Positions 1-9,536 of a stretch of 64,000 bases of DNA are shown here, piece by piece. The notes beneath the pieces were generated by a model. That model was given only the letters and a program-made list of their open reading frames with translations. It searched no databases and was not told where the DNA came from. This DNA is from Heterobasidion occidentale (lineage: Eukaryota; Basidiomycota; Agaricomycetes; Russulales; Bondarzewiaceae). Location: assembly GCA_039111635.1 (NCBI GenBank), contig JBCAQO010000010.1, positions 2,046,001-2,110,000 of the forward strand, given 5' to 3'. How positions within the stretch are numbered: the stretch's first letter is position 1; each line of letters starts with the position of its first letter. Both the position numbers and the translations under genes were made by a program.

Positions 1-434
1 GAAGGGGTGGCCAAGAGCGCAGCGCGAATGGCTTTGGGTGGGTATTCGAAACGAAATCGTTTCTTATGAATCTCAATTTCGGAGCCATTGGATAATGGTA
101 TGGTCGTAGGGTGCTGGGAAGATGGAGCACTAGGGAACACAGGACAACCGTCCACTGAGAGACCGTGTGTTCCGAGGACAATGAGAAACGCCTGGAAGTG
201 TCGGATGAGATATACAAGGAGTGAAAAGGGGCTGAAACTCACTTTTCTCTCTTGAAAGATGATCTTTGCGTGTAAAGCACTCACTGTGTTGTAATAAAGC
301 CGCACACTGCAGTTGGAATCACGTCCAAAGGTGACCTCCTCCTCATCAATGGGGAACGATGCAACCGAAGCCTCGGGATCATGTTTCTTCATAAGCAAAA
401 GCAGGCCATATTTTCCAACTTCGCTAGAGTCCAT
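1..434 (-). CDS. FHA-domain protein, N-terminal part (runs off the left edge)
   Basis: Two exons, 434..243 and 191..1, joined across a 51-bp GTGAGT...CCAG intron in phase 0; the gene continues beyond base 1. The first 65 residues contain the FHA signature: FGRD followed by NCSVRL, then VSALHAKIIF, the phosphothreonine-binding loop region. The second exon carries the last FHA strands, LGTHGLSVDG and a KKRFRFEYPP motif. FHA domains bind phosphothreonine peptides in nuclear signalling and chromosome proteins. The arrangement, FHA at the extreme N-terminus followed by a YPPK motif, resembles large fungal FHA proteins of Ki-67 type, but the rest of the gene is outside the window, so the exact family is open. 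The ATG at 434 begins the only frame that gives a complete FHA domain. Confidence 0.8.
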   Translation of the reverse strand, partial: MDSSEVGKYGLLLLMKKHDPEASVASFPIDEEEVTFGRDSNCSVRLYYNTVSALHAKIIFQERKVSFSPFSLLVYLIRHFQAFLIVLGTHGLSVDGCPVFPSAPSSQHPTTIPLSNGSEIEIHKKRFRFEYPPKAIRAALLATP

Positions 435-852
435 AGCTAGCGTCGAGCGGAGAGGCGCGAGTGGCAGAAAGGGAGAGAAAACCTGAGCTCACAAACGCGT
501 CGATGACTTCGACGCGGTTCAGATCCATCATGTGACCATGTTTCTCACCCTTTTTGCAACGCGCCTTTCAGGCTTCCGAGACTTTTCAGGCAGCAACGAT
601 GTCTTAGAGCAGGGTATACACGCGACATGCGATAAAGAACAACACGATGACTACATTAATGAAGACATTCGAAAGGTAATGACAGGTAAGCACCCCGACC
701 TGTGAGAGAAAGTCAATCCTGTCATTTTAAGATCGGAAGATCACTGATTCTCACAGGAAAGAAAGCGGCAAATCACTTCGCTTGAGCTGCTATGTTCCAT
801 ATGGTCCTAGTCAGAGAAAAGGGGAGGACCTCGGAACGACCAATCCCGGCCC
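435..852. other. Intergenic, 5' of the FHA gene and 3' of the wax-synthase-like gene
   Basis: No open frame with coding character. It must hold the promoter of the FHA gene (reading left) and the 3' region of the minus-strand gene to its right. I see no clear TATA box. Confidence 0.5.
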
Positions 853-2088
853 TCAATGACCGTCTATGTACCACGGCGAAGAGAGCATGAACCAAGCAAA
901 CACCCAAGCATATCCTAGGAACTTGGCGAGCCTCGTCGACGGGACCAATCCGGCCTTGGAAGCCGACGCTATGACCAGATCTTCCAACGTTATAGCTAAA
1001 GGCTGGACAAGGAAAAAAGGCAAGGATGCGCCTAGGTACTTGTACCCACCATGGCATCACCACCGGCGGTATGCATGATGCCCGAGACAATGAACCCTAT
1101 GTAGAGTTGCGTGTAGGAAGATAAAGAGGTACCACGTTGGAATCCGAACAAGTTGGAGAAGAATCGGCCGATTGATGATATGTACTGCGCGACGTCATCA
1201 GCACTGGCAATACGGCAAAACAAAGAGAAAAAGACTGACGCGACGCATCATCTGGTGCCATGTTTTCCTGCGTGCCATCCCGAAGTCAATTGTGCTGTCC
1301 TTGTAAGCATTTTCAGCCAACTTACCCCCAAAAGTTGCGAACCGTGTGCGCGTCAACCCAACTTCCATACGGATCAGGCCAGGCCCTCGTATGGCTGATT
1401 CCTAATGCAACGCTCACCGCCGAAAGTAAGGAGTACTGCATGTTCATCATCCCATACGGTGTGCACATATACGCCACGATATTGACGCATAATAGCAAAG
1501 GGCCTTGAGATGTTATCGATCGTGCCTCAGGACCCTGAAGTGAGAACAAGGGGTTCAAGTGGAGATACGCCTGGGCGATGTCGACGAGGAGAAAAGCGTG
1601 CGGCTTTGAGGAGACGTGAGCGGATGAATGACCATCGTTGTTGTGACGGTCGTGCAGGGACATTCGAGACCTTCGCACCGACGGTTAATTGTGACTCCGC
1701 GATCGAGCGCGAAAGAAATGTAACGGACCTGATAATTCCACCCCACACCTCTTGGGCTGTGATTGACACAGAACGTCCACCACACTCTTTTCCACAATGG
1801 TAGTTCACTTGCGGAGCGCCCAAATCGCTCTTTTTCATGTCGAAATTCGTTCACTGGACTCGTGAGCCACAGGGTGAAGACTTGACCAGAGAAGGTGGAG
1901 CCGATGCCATAATCCTGCAGTGGATCTCCGGTGGTGAATCTGAGGCCGCGAGCAGAAACATATGTATGCAGGACGAAACTGAGCAGGCGCAGAACTGGTG
2001 GTGCTTGCACGGCGATCAAGATACAGAGGAAGATGTCAGGGAGCACAAGAAACGGGATGACGGGGAGCTCTGGTCGAGCTTCCACCAT
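853..2088 (-). pseudogene. Wax synthase-like MBOAT family acyltransferase, frame broken twice
   Basis: The pieces clearly belong to the fungal wax-synthase-like MBOAT_2 membrane acyltransferases: LRFTTGDPLQDYGIGST, PRGVGWNYQV, AFLLVDIAQAYLHLNPLF, YMCTPYGMMNMQYSLLS, FIVSGIMHTAGGDAMVG, PLAITLEDLVI. Exons read as 2088..1729, 1670..1326, 1267..1240 and 1184..853, with good 50-60 bp introns. Two one-base losses break the frame. One lies near 1595, between the RSRLLK and AFLLVD segments; the other near 1047, between MVGTST and SLPFFLVQ. The protein also stops right after WYIDGH, earlier than usual for the family. The catalytic region around the His of IMH is still recognisable. If the losses are sequencing errors the gene is intact; otherwise it is a recent pseudogene. 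Members acylate alcohols or secondary metabolites in the endoplasmic reticulum. Confidence 0.75.
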
Positions 2089-2828
2089 ACTGGTCCGTGG
2101 TTGTTGTTGAGGTCACAATGCTCATTCGGAGCGCGTCAGGCTATCTCGTTTATATCCGATCAGAAGCGCGCAGGCTGATGGAAATCGATCCAAATATCCG
2201 AGGACTGACCCTGAAGGAGGTGGAAGCATCTGGAGGCGCAGTATTCAAAGTGTGTTGCGTTCTGCGCATATCTCACTGACTCGTCGTTGACAATCCATAC
2301 TTCTCTCAGCGGTCGGCAGAATTGTGTTGAGTGGATTATGTGTTAACTCCAATTCATGATTACATGCTGTCGATAGGGGACCTTCCTCGTTCATCTTTCA
2401 AACACATCGCCGACATTTGGTGCAGCAAGTGAGTTCAAAACTCTGACTATCATTGAGACAGAGAGGGCAAAGTGGCTGCATAATAACCACCCCTCAACCT
2501 TTCATTCACGCCAGTTTGCTGAATAGGGTTTTTTCCCGGCATCGATAAACTACACTCGTTTAGGACTCGATGTACAATTGATATGCATATACCCCGATCA
2601 ATCATACGCCGTCATCAATTCGTGAGCAGGTGGCATTTGGCGGTTTAGCTTGGCTACTTGTGTGGCGATATCAAATGGCTTGATAGCTAGTGCACCGACA
2701 CCACGCTACCTCGCTTCCCACGTACCACGCCACCAAGACCAAGCACCATCGTGAAACCTGGTATAAATGTTCCATGGTTCCATCCTAGTCCCCTTCCTAC
2801 ATCTACTCTTACTCCTCCTCGCTTGACG
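2089..2828. other. Intergenic region between divergent genes
   Basis: About 740 bp separate the wax-synthase-like gene (leftward) from the first gene of the tandem family (rightward). Both promoters must be here; a TATAAA at 2762-2767 serves the right-hand gene. Nothing coding is seen. Confidence 0.5.
2762..2767 (+). promoter_or_regulatory. Putative TATA box of tandem-family gene 1
   Basis: TATAAA 62 nt upstream of the ATG at 2829. The two paralogues carry AT-rich boxes at nearly the same distance from their ATG (77-78 nt), which supports the assignment. Confidence 0.5.
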
Positions 2829-3882
2829 ATGACGTACTATCGCGAATTTCCAGACACTTTCAGTGTTCTGCCGCAGAAAGAACAGGTCCTATTGAAGGCT
2901 ATGTTAGGTCCAGAGTTGTACCTAGATGTCGACCTGAAGGTGTCACAGTTGATGCCACCACACGATGGTATCGGCTTGTTTCATCAGATGGACACCATCA
3001 TATGGTACGTTTGGCTCCTATGTATGGATTTACCTACACTCACACAGCGTTCTTTCTTTCCAGTAAATACTGGACCCCACCTCGTCGACTTATGTGGCTT
3101 CGAGACATCGATCGCTATGGCGGCATCCCTGGGCGGCTTTTCAACCTTTTCAACGGGTATACCCTTCAGGAATTCAAAGAAAACTTTGTCAAGTGGTCTC
3201 GTACGAAACAGACGTGTGCTCTTGCAATCATCGCTTATAGGCTGCTGGTTAGTTGCATACCACGATGCTCTCGGTTCGCTAACTTCCGTCATACACAGAA
3301 AGTCGCACACATGATCACAACCGAGAATCCAAGAACCTGTGGCAACTATTCTTTCTAGTCGGTCCCTCGGCATGTCTAATGGTCTTGTAAACAGTGCATT
3401 CTATGTCGATGGAAGAACTGGACATGAGACAACGTCTTGTTGGCTTGATGCTTGATTACTTCGAAGGATTCGAAAATTATCGAAAATTCTGGAGGATCGT
3501 TCAATGGAGGAATCACCCTGATAAACCCTCTAAGATACACACTCACTTTCCATGTATGCTTTTTTTACAATCGCAACATCCCATCCACTGAGTATTTTGT
3601 TCTCTGAACGGTACAGGCACCATATATTGGACGCGATGCCCTGCGCATAATCACCGGTACCTGCTGGCCATGGTGCAGAAAGAGGACATCAAGGATGTTG
3701 GCTTTGGACGCCCATTTGCGATCTTGCCTTACCCGGATACACAACCTCATGGGTATGGGGTGAGTAGTGGGGTTTACTACAAATCATTCACTGATACAAG
3801 CTTGACTAAACTGTTGCGCGAGACTTGGGAGTCTGCTCCGGAACCATCTGAGGAAGTCCCAGTCATGGAATTTCTTTCTTAG
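2829..3882 (+). CDS. Orphan tandem family, gene 1 (274 aa)
   Basis: Model join(2829..3004, 3064..3247, 3299..3338, 3395..3553, 3617..3882), which sums to 275 codons with every phase consistent. I do not recognise the family. The protein begins with an M...EFPDTFSxLxxxE motif, shared with the next two genes. The best-conserved part is residues about 78-120: GG.PGRLFNLFNGYTLQEF, then a Trp and KQTCALAIIAY. There is no signal peptide or membrane helix, and the composition suggests a soluble mixed alpha/beta protein with a proline-rich, poorly conserved C-terminus. Introns fall at the same places and phases as in genes 2 and 3, so the three arose by tandem duplication. A weak GTGGCA donor ends exon 3. 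The exon 2-3-4 borders are the least certain part. Confidence 0.65.
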
Positions 3883-4070
3883 ACGTGATGTTTGAGTGTA
3901 GTAGTCACGAGCCGAATCCTAGATAATCACGATTATAAGCGAAATTGGTAAATTGTCTGTAAATACCATTCGAAACTCCCGAAAAATACGCATCGCCCTC
4001 GGAACTTGCCGAAGGCCGCTGTCGTCCTGTTGCATGTTACAGTTGTACTCTATGGCAGTCTTGTCACAGT

Positions 4071-4098
4071 CTTCAAGCTTCAAGCTTCAAGCTTCAAG
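4071..4098. repeat. Short tandem repeat (CTTCAAG)x4
   Basis: Four perfect head-to-tail copies of the 7-mer CTTCAAG. Each junction makes an AAGCTT palindrome. It lies in non-coding DNA downstream of gene 1. Confidence 0.9.
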
Positions 4099-4842
4099 GC
4101 TCACGGCATCCCTAATTACAATATCCTTCGCAAAAATTGATTCCATACAACTTCAAGTTACCTCCCTGACTGTAGATCTCTATCCGGCACATGTCCCGGA
4201 AGGATTCATACTCTGTACTAGGCTGTAGCTGGTCTTGATTAGCTCGGTTCGAGCGTTTCTGCAAATCGCCCCCACTGCACCCATAACTGGAGATCTACAT
4301 GACCCAAGGCTTTGGACTGGATGACCTTTTCCTTCGCACCGATTCCTTCTTTGTGAGCCCCGATCTTCGAATAATTGGTTGACCCGGCGCTCATGCGCCA
4401 ACATATGCAACTTATGCCAATTCTCGACTCTAATCTAGTTCACTGCACTCAAGCTACCGCCAGTCTTCTGCCACATTACTGTCTATCAAAGCCCTCGAGT
4501 TTCAATCGCCACATTCGCCTACAATTTGATGTCTGTAAAGGAATATGTAACTGTTGCGTGGTGGGACCGCTTCTCTTTTGTCATCGTGGCGTATTCTGAT
4601 TCACTGGACCGATACTCAGTGACCCTTGAAGCTTGAGGTGCCGTCGATACAACGGCTGGCACTATGGGTCATCAATTACGCATTTAACTCGAGCGGTCAA
4701 AGCGGCCACTTGTCTACTTCATAATTAATAAGGTGCCCAAAATGCTTTGACGTCTCGCCACAATGCTTTTGCACGGGCGCACTGTGCCTCCTGTTCCACA
4801 TGTCCACTTCGCCGAGTATCCAAGCGCCTTTGTGCAGGTGAG

Positions 4843-4849
4843 TATTTAA
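4843..4849 (+). promoter_or_regulatory. Putative TATA element of tandem-family gene 2
   Basis: TATTTAA 77 nt upstream of the ATG at 4926, in the same relative position as the TATA boxes of the paralogues. Confidence 0.4.
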
Positions 4850-4925
4850 TATCCACAGTGCTCTCTCCTCGCTTCCAACTACGCCAACCCCTCACACGAT
4901 TCCTTTCACTAAAATCCCGTTGTCA

Positions 4926-5892
4926 ATGAGATTCCATGATTTCCCCGGCAGTCTCAACGAGCTTTCAGAGGATGAGAAGCTGTATGTAGACGTCCTACTC
5001 GGTGATGAGATAAACATCAATATCGACGAGAAATATGACGACTTGGTTCGATTGATTCAAGGATTTAACAGTTTTCTTAGGTGCGTCTTTTGCCTTTCAA
5101 GTGATTTTCACTACCCGTTCATTTTTCTCTCCAGTCTCAATTCCCCCTCCTCATCATTTATCGAATGTTCTGACGACTGCGGCGGGCTTTTTGGGCGCCT
5201 TTTCAACTTTCTCAATGGGTTGACCCTTGAAGAATTTTGCAAGCTCTATGTGACTTGGGATAAAAAAAAACAGAACTGTGCTCTTGCGGTGATTCAATAT
5301 AAGCTCATGGTCAGTGTTCATCAAGTATACCCCTGTCGTATATTATCTGACATCAAATACAGAATTTAGCACGCTGTATCAAACTCGAGTTGGACAATTG
5401 TAGGCCCTTTCCCTTCTTGAGTCACTCGGCATATCTGACGATACAACGCGAATGTCTTGAACTACTTAGCACCTAGAGATTCAATGACGATGACAGAGAC
5501 GCATACAAGATACTTCTTGGTCCACGACATAGAGAAGTTCTTCAAGAGACAAACCAATTTACCTGCTGACTGGGGACGGAAATCTTTTAATCCGTCCACG
5601 ATACCTTTCTTGTTTTCAAGTGAGTCATCCAGTGTGTCGTCCCGAACCGTCATCGAACATCGTGCTCAGTAACCATATAGATTGTCCTCGATATGGGCCT
5701 AGCGAAATAAGCGAAGACCAATCTGCTTCTTTTGTGTTACGGATTCAGCCCTCTCTCCGACATGTTGGAACGCCAATAGTCGTGGAAACGATGGTTCATA
5801 AGCGTCAACATTCAAGTGCTTTTAACTGGTACGGGCCGTACGGCACAATTAGTGGTGGTCGATATGGATGCTTTAGTTTAGCATCGACTTAG
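4926..5892 (+). CDS. Orphan tandem family, gene 2 (242 aa)
   Basis: Model join(4926..5080, 5135..5309, 5363..5399, 5470..5619, 5681..5892), 243 codons, all phases consistent. It has the same architecture as the neighbours: the start FHDFPGSLNELSEDEK, then the family core CGGLFGRLFNFLNGLTLEEF, a Trp and KKQNCALAVIQYKLM. Exon 3 (NLARCIKLELDN) aligns with KVAHMITTENPR in gene 1 and IVAKMIFSEDR in gene 3. The first intron is 54 bp, a multiple of three without stops, so its retention would stay in frame. No targeting signal or known domain is seen, and the function is unknown. The C-terminal exon diverges strongly from gene 1, suggesting relaxed or diversifying evolution there. I chose the ATG at 4926 because it aligns with the starts of both paralogues. 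Confidence 0.65.
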
Positions 5893-6105
5893 GGTCTTTG
5901 TTTTAGTTGTTTTGTCTTTCTTTTGTCAAGTTCAGCAGGACCTCTGGCTGCATTGGTGAAGTTAGTTTTGATATCGGGCAATGCCATCACTCTTCCAGCC
6001 ACAGGCTGGTCAACGCAGCGTGCTCCTATTGTCTTGACACTATGAACGATCTGACAGAATTACAAGACCATAGAGCCACACCTCAAAGGACCTTGCGGAG
6101 ACTTG

Positions 6106-6113
6106 TATATATA
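6106..6113 (+). promoter_or_regulatory. Putative TATA box of tandem-family gene 3
   Basis: TATATATA 78 nt upstream of the ATG at 6191. Confidence 0.5.
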
Positions 6114-6190
6114 CGGGCAGAGGAGAATTTCCATCTGTTACCCCCAGACTCACCCTATCCTCTGACCTGATCGCTGCTCAGCGCGCAACG

Positions 6191-7078
6191 ATGTTGTCCC
6201 ACCATTTCCCGGACAGCATTGCCTATCTTTCTGACGAACAGATGTTCGCGATCCCTCCCGTCAATGCTACTTCAGTGGCCATCAACCACAACCAAATCTA
6301 CGAGACACTCGAAGAGATCGAAGCGATGCTCTTGTGCGCGTTTCCACCAGCATCCATGGGCTCGCCGTGACGCCGTCCACTGACCCCTCTTCCCCGTAGT
6401 CCATTTTGTCCCCACGATGCTTACTTTGAATTTACCGATCCATGCGGTGGAGTCGCGGGACGGCTTTACATGCTTCTGAACGGTTTGACTCTCCCTGACT
6501 TTTGGCAACAGTTTAATTCCTGGACTTCTCCGAAACAGCAATGTGCCTTGGGGTCATTGGCCATCGGCTGGCGGCAAGTGGCCGCTGGGATTGTTCTTTG
6601 GAGATAGCTTACTTCACCCGTAGATCGTTGCGAAGATGATATTCTCAGAGGACCGGTGTAAGCCATACTTCTCTCGAACGATCGGATGTCTAACCATGTC
6701 GTGCTCATTTAAACCGTCCAATTGTTCAGACAACTTGTTGCCTATGCCACACAAGATCGTACACAAGCTGGAGGTACTGTTGCGATCTTATTACATCCGC
6801 ATCTGTGGCCCGGGCTTTCGCTTCCGTGAAGATCTGGACGAAGTTTTCTTCTGTGAGTTCCGCACGACCTTTCTTATCCTTGTCGAGTATTGCGCTTCAT
6901 GTACCAACCTCACAACGATGCAGGTCAGCCTACTTTCGAGATCCGTTCCGAGTCAGACGATCAATACGAGGCAGAGGAGTCGCCTGAGGATGTCGAGACG
7001 CTGAAAACCCAGATTTTTGGCAGATCATACTTCCTTGTCGCAGAGAGACTCTCTAGCGAGGAAGACGATCTAAACTAG
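6191..7078 (+). CDS. Orphan tandem family, gene 3 (210 aa)
   Basis: Model join(6191..6333, 6400..6577, 6624..6657, 6730..6852, 6924..7078), 211 codons. It opens with SHHFPDSIAYLSDEQ and carries the family core DPCGGVAGRLYMLLNGLTL, then SWTSPKQQCALGSLAIGW. It is the shortest member. Its C-terminus is acidic (SESDDQYEAEESPEDVE), unlike those of genes 1 and 2. Exon 2 is best ended with a GTGGCC donor at 6578, which keeps phase 0 as in the paralogues; a stronger-looking GCAAGT four bases upstream would break the frame. The invariant GRL..xxNGxTLxxF core and the Cys-Ala-Leu motif suggest a conserved fold, but nothing identifies an activity. The gene faces NOP53 tail to tail, with 177 bp between stop codons. 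Confidence 0.65.
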
Positions 7079-7255
7079 GTTCAACTCCCCCACTAGTTCC
7101 TGTACAAAATGTGTGTACTATTGCGATCACCTCTGCCATTTTCAGATGGAACGGCAATATGTAGTTCAATGTTGAACAGATATATCGAACGCAGGATAGA
7201 CATGCGGCCAAAAGAGAGCTGCGCCCTCGGTAGATGAGGGTCATGCAAGGAGAGC

Positions 7256-9046
7256 CTAGAATCTCTCTGGCACCTGGTCGAAGCGCTTCCAAGCATGTTT
7301 CTCCACCTCTTTGAATTTGTTCTTGCGCTTCGTGGGCCTACACCGAGACATCAGATAGGCTTGGAAGGCAAGACGACAGATGACGCACAGCACAGGAACA
7401 CGGGGTTCGACGAGAGCACGATGCTGCATGCTGATGAAACGATCTCTGAAAAGGTTTCCCTCCGGCTAAGAACACAGGTCCAAGGTCAGGTCAAATATAG
7501 TATGAAAACTGCAAGCCTTCCACACCTTCAAGCCCCGCAGGCTCTCGCTCAGCTCCTCGCCGAGCTGCACGTCGAGTGCGCCCTCCTGCACCTTGTGCTT
7601 GCCCAGGCGCTGCCCCATCAGGCCGTTTTGGAGACGCTCTGCGAGCTTGGCCTGCTGTACGGCCTGCACTTGCGCACGGGTCGCCTGCGATGCCTCTGCG
7701 GCAACACGCAGGCGCTTGGCGGAGTCGACGGCGGCCAGCAGCCTTCTGCGGTGTACTTTTTCTGCAAGCGCACGTTTCTTAGCAGCGCACGTTGACATAT
7801 TAGTTCGAAGAGAGAGACAGAAGTGAAAAAAGGTGTCGCACTTCTGCACGCAGCTTTTCGGCCTTGCGCCGCTGTTGCTTCGTCTTGCGTTCGGGCATCT
7901 TGCGCACCACGGCCTCACCGTCCTGCTGTTCGCCCGCCTCCTCTTCAAGGTGGTCTTCTGGCTTATCGACGAGCATTCCCGGTACTCCGTTTGCCTCTTC
8001 ATTTTCGTCAACCTCCCGCCGCGCGTTGATTATGCGGGCCTTGAACGCCTCGGCCTCAGCAGCCTGTTTAGCGCGCACGGCTTCGGCGTCGTGTGCGTTG
8101 CGCAGGAGTGCCTCATGCTCGGACGCGGGAGGGTTGTAGGATGTGCCGGCGTGCGGCGCGGGGATGGCGGGGAGGGTGATGTTGGCGCGAGGATTTGGGG
8201 TTTTTGGAGCCTGAGCGACCAATGCCGACGAGGTGTTAATACAACCCGTTGAAGGGTGGGTAGTCAGTCGCATCGCACCTTCACTTTCGTGCCTTCGACG
8301 TCCTCCACCCATACATCGTATTGCCCGCTCTGTTTCACGGCTTCGCTGATGTCGAGCAATGCGCTCCCCTCTCCAAACTGCTCATGGTCGACGATGCTGT
8401 TCAGCGGGCCCTTCCGCGCGCGCTTCCCGATGCGCAGCATGCGATCTTTCTCGGCATGGGTGAGATGAGGTCCAGATTTGCGCTTGCTTGCGGTTGCAGA
8501 GGGGCGGGAAAAGACGGCGGGGATGGCGGAGCGCTCGGATAGAATTTTATGGGAGGAGAGGGCGGTGCGGGAGAATTTTTTGAGGGATGCGCGGACTGTG
8601 TAGAGATGGAGAAATAAGGGGTTGGACTGTTCTATATCAGACAGGGTGGGAGAAGAAAAGACGAACCTTTTTCGTCGCCCTTCTTGTCGACTATGAACAA
8701 GTCCTCGTCTTTCTTCGCATGCAGGGCTGTTCTAAACCACATCGCATACAAATTGGGCGAGTCAATATTACGCACAGCCTGGATAGCAAGGACATTGCTC
8801 TACACCGTGCTTGCGTATTATTTTCTAGTTTGGCAAATAGACGCACCCGAACGTCCGTTCCTCATCCCGAATCTCCTCTAACCGACCCTCGACGCTCTCA
8901 ATATCAACGTTCTTCCTCCATGCCTTCTTCCCCTTTCTGCTGGACTGGTTGTGTTGGGCAGGTGCACCGAGGGACGATGCGGATGATTTCTTTTTTGATA
9001 CAGACGGGGCCGCAGTTTTAGCTTTTGGTGCGATTGAAGCGGCCAT
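7256..9046 (-). CDS. NOP53: Ribosome biogenesis protein Nop53 (GLTSCR2 family), 449 aa
   Basis: Seven exons: 9046..8847, 8731..8667, 8595..8279, 8210..7842, 7777..7526, 7465..7402, 7338..7256. They sum to 450 codons. Recognisable Nop53 segments in order: a basic start ending RKGKKAWRKN, VEGRLEEIRDEER, TALHAKKDEDLFIVD, VWVEDVEG, PHAGTSYNPPASEHEALL, ERKTKQQRRK, LGKHKVQE, then EGNLFRDRF and KEVEKHAWKRFDQ. Nop53 is a nucleolar 60S assembly factor. In yeast it recruits the exosome-linked helicase Mtr4 to process 7S pre-rRNA and is required for late pre-60S maturation. The stop at 7256 follows the conserved terminal KHAWKRF. The last donor (GTGTTC) was chosen to keep phase and is the weakest call. 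The gene is transcribed divergently from CSN1. Confidence 0.9.
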
Positions 9047-9536
9047 GATGTTGTCTGGCCGTCTGATATTTTGTCGAGGCAAGACTTGCGTGAGTGTGTG
9101 CGTGAGCTGCGGTGTATGCTGCCGAAGAGCAGGGGGAGGAAGATGGGAGTGGTCTGCAGAAATGCAAGTCGGATCTCCATCGCGGGTGGCTGAAGTTCCT
9201 CGACTCTTCCTTGTTCCCCTCCACAACCGCATCCTGTTTCCTAAACCCCGCGGGATCATATTAACTTCACGCCTGGTATCCGCGGTGAGTATTTTGCTTG
9301 AAATTTTCTGAAATCATCGCAGTTTTATCAGCCCTATAATACGTCTGGCCGTGTTCTGCACATCCGGAGGTCGTCCCAATCTTAGTGGACTGACCCACAC
9401 ATCCCCGAACGTGATACAAGTTGTTCGAAGATATTGACCTGATCCTACCAGGTATACATTACCTCTCTTGCGATCGATCCACATCCCATCCCACCCGCCG
9501 CACGCGACCCGGCCAACTCTACCGCTCACGCACGCA
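9047..9536. promoter_or_regulatory. Divergent promoter region NOP53 / CSN1
   Basis: 490 bp between the two start codons, with no coding frame. Pyrimidine-rich tracts such as CTACCGCTCACGCACG precede the CSN1 ATG. I see no TATA box, in keeping with housekeeping genes. Confidence 0.5.

Larger units (their letters stand above)
3883..4925. other. Intergenic between tandem-family genes 1 and 2
   Basis: About 1 kb without a convincing coding exon. It contains a short CTTCAAG tandem repeat at 4071-4098 and an AT-rich promoter near 4843. I found no relic of a fourth paralogue here. Confidence 0.5.

Noticed and set aside
6574..6623. GC-AG intron with GCAAGT donor in tandem-family gene 3
   Set aside because: It would break the phase; the GTGGCC donor four bases downstream restores the frame and matches the intron position in both paralogues.
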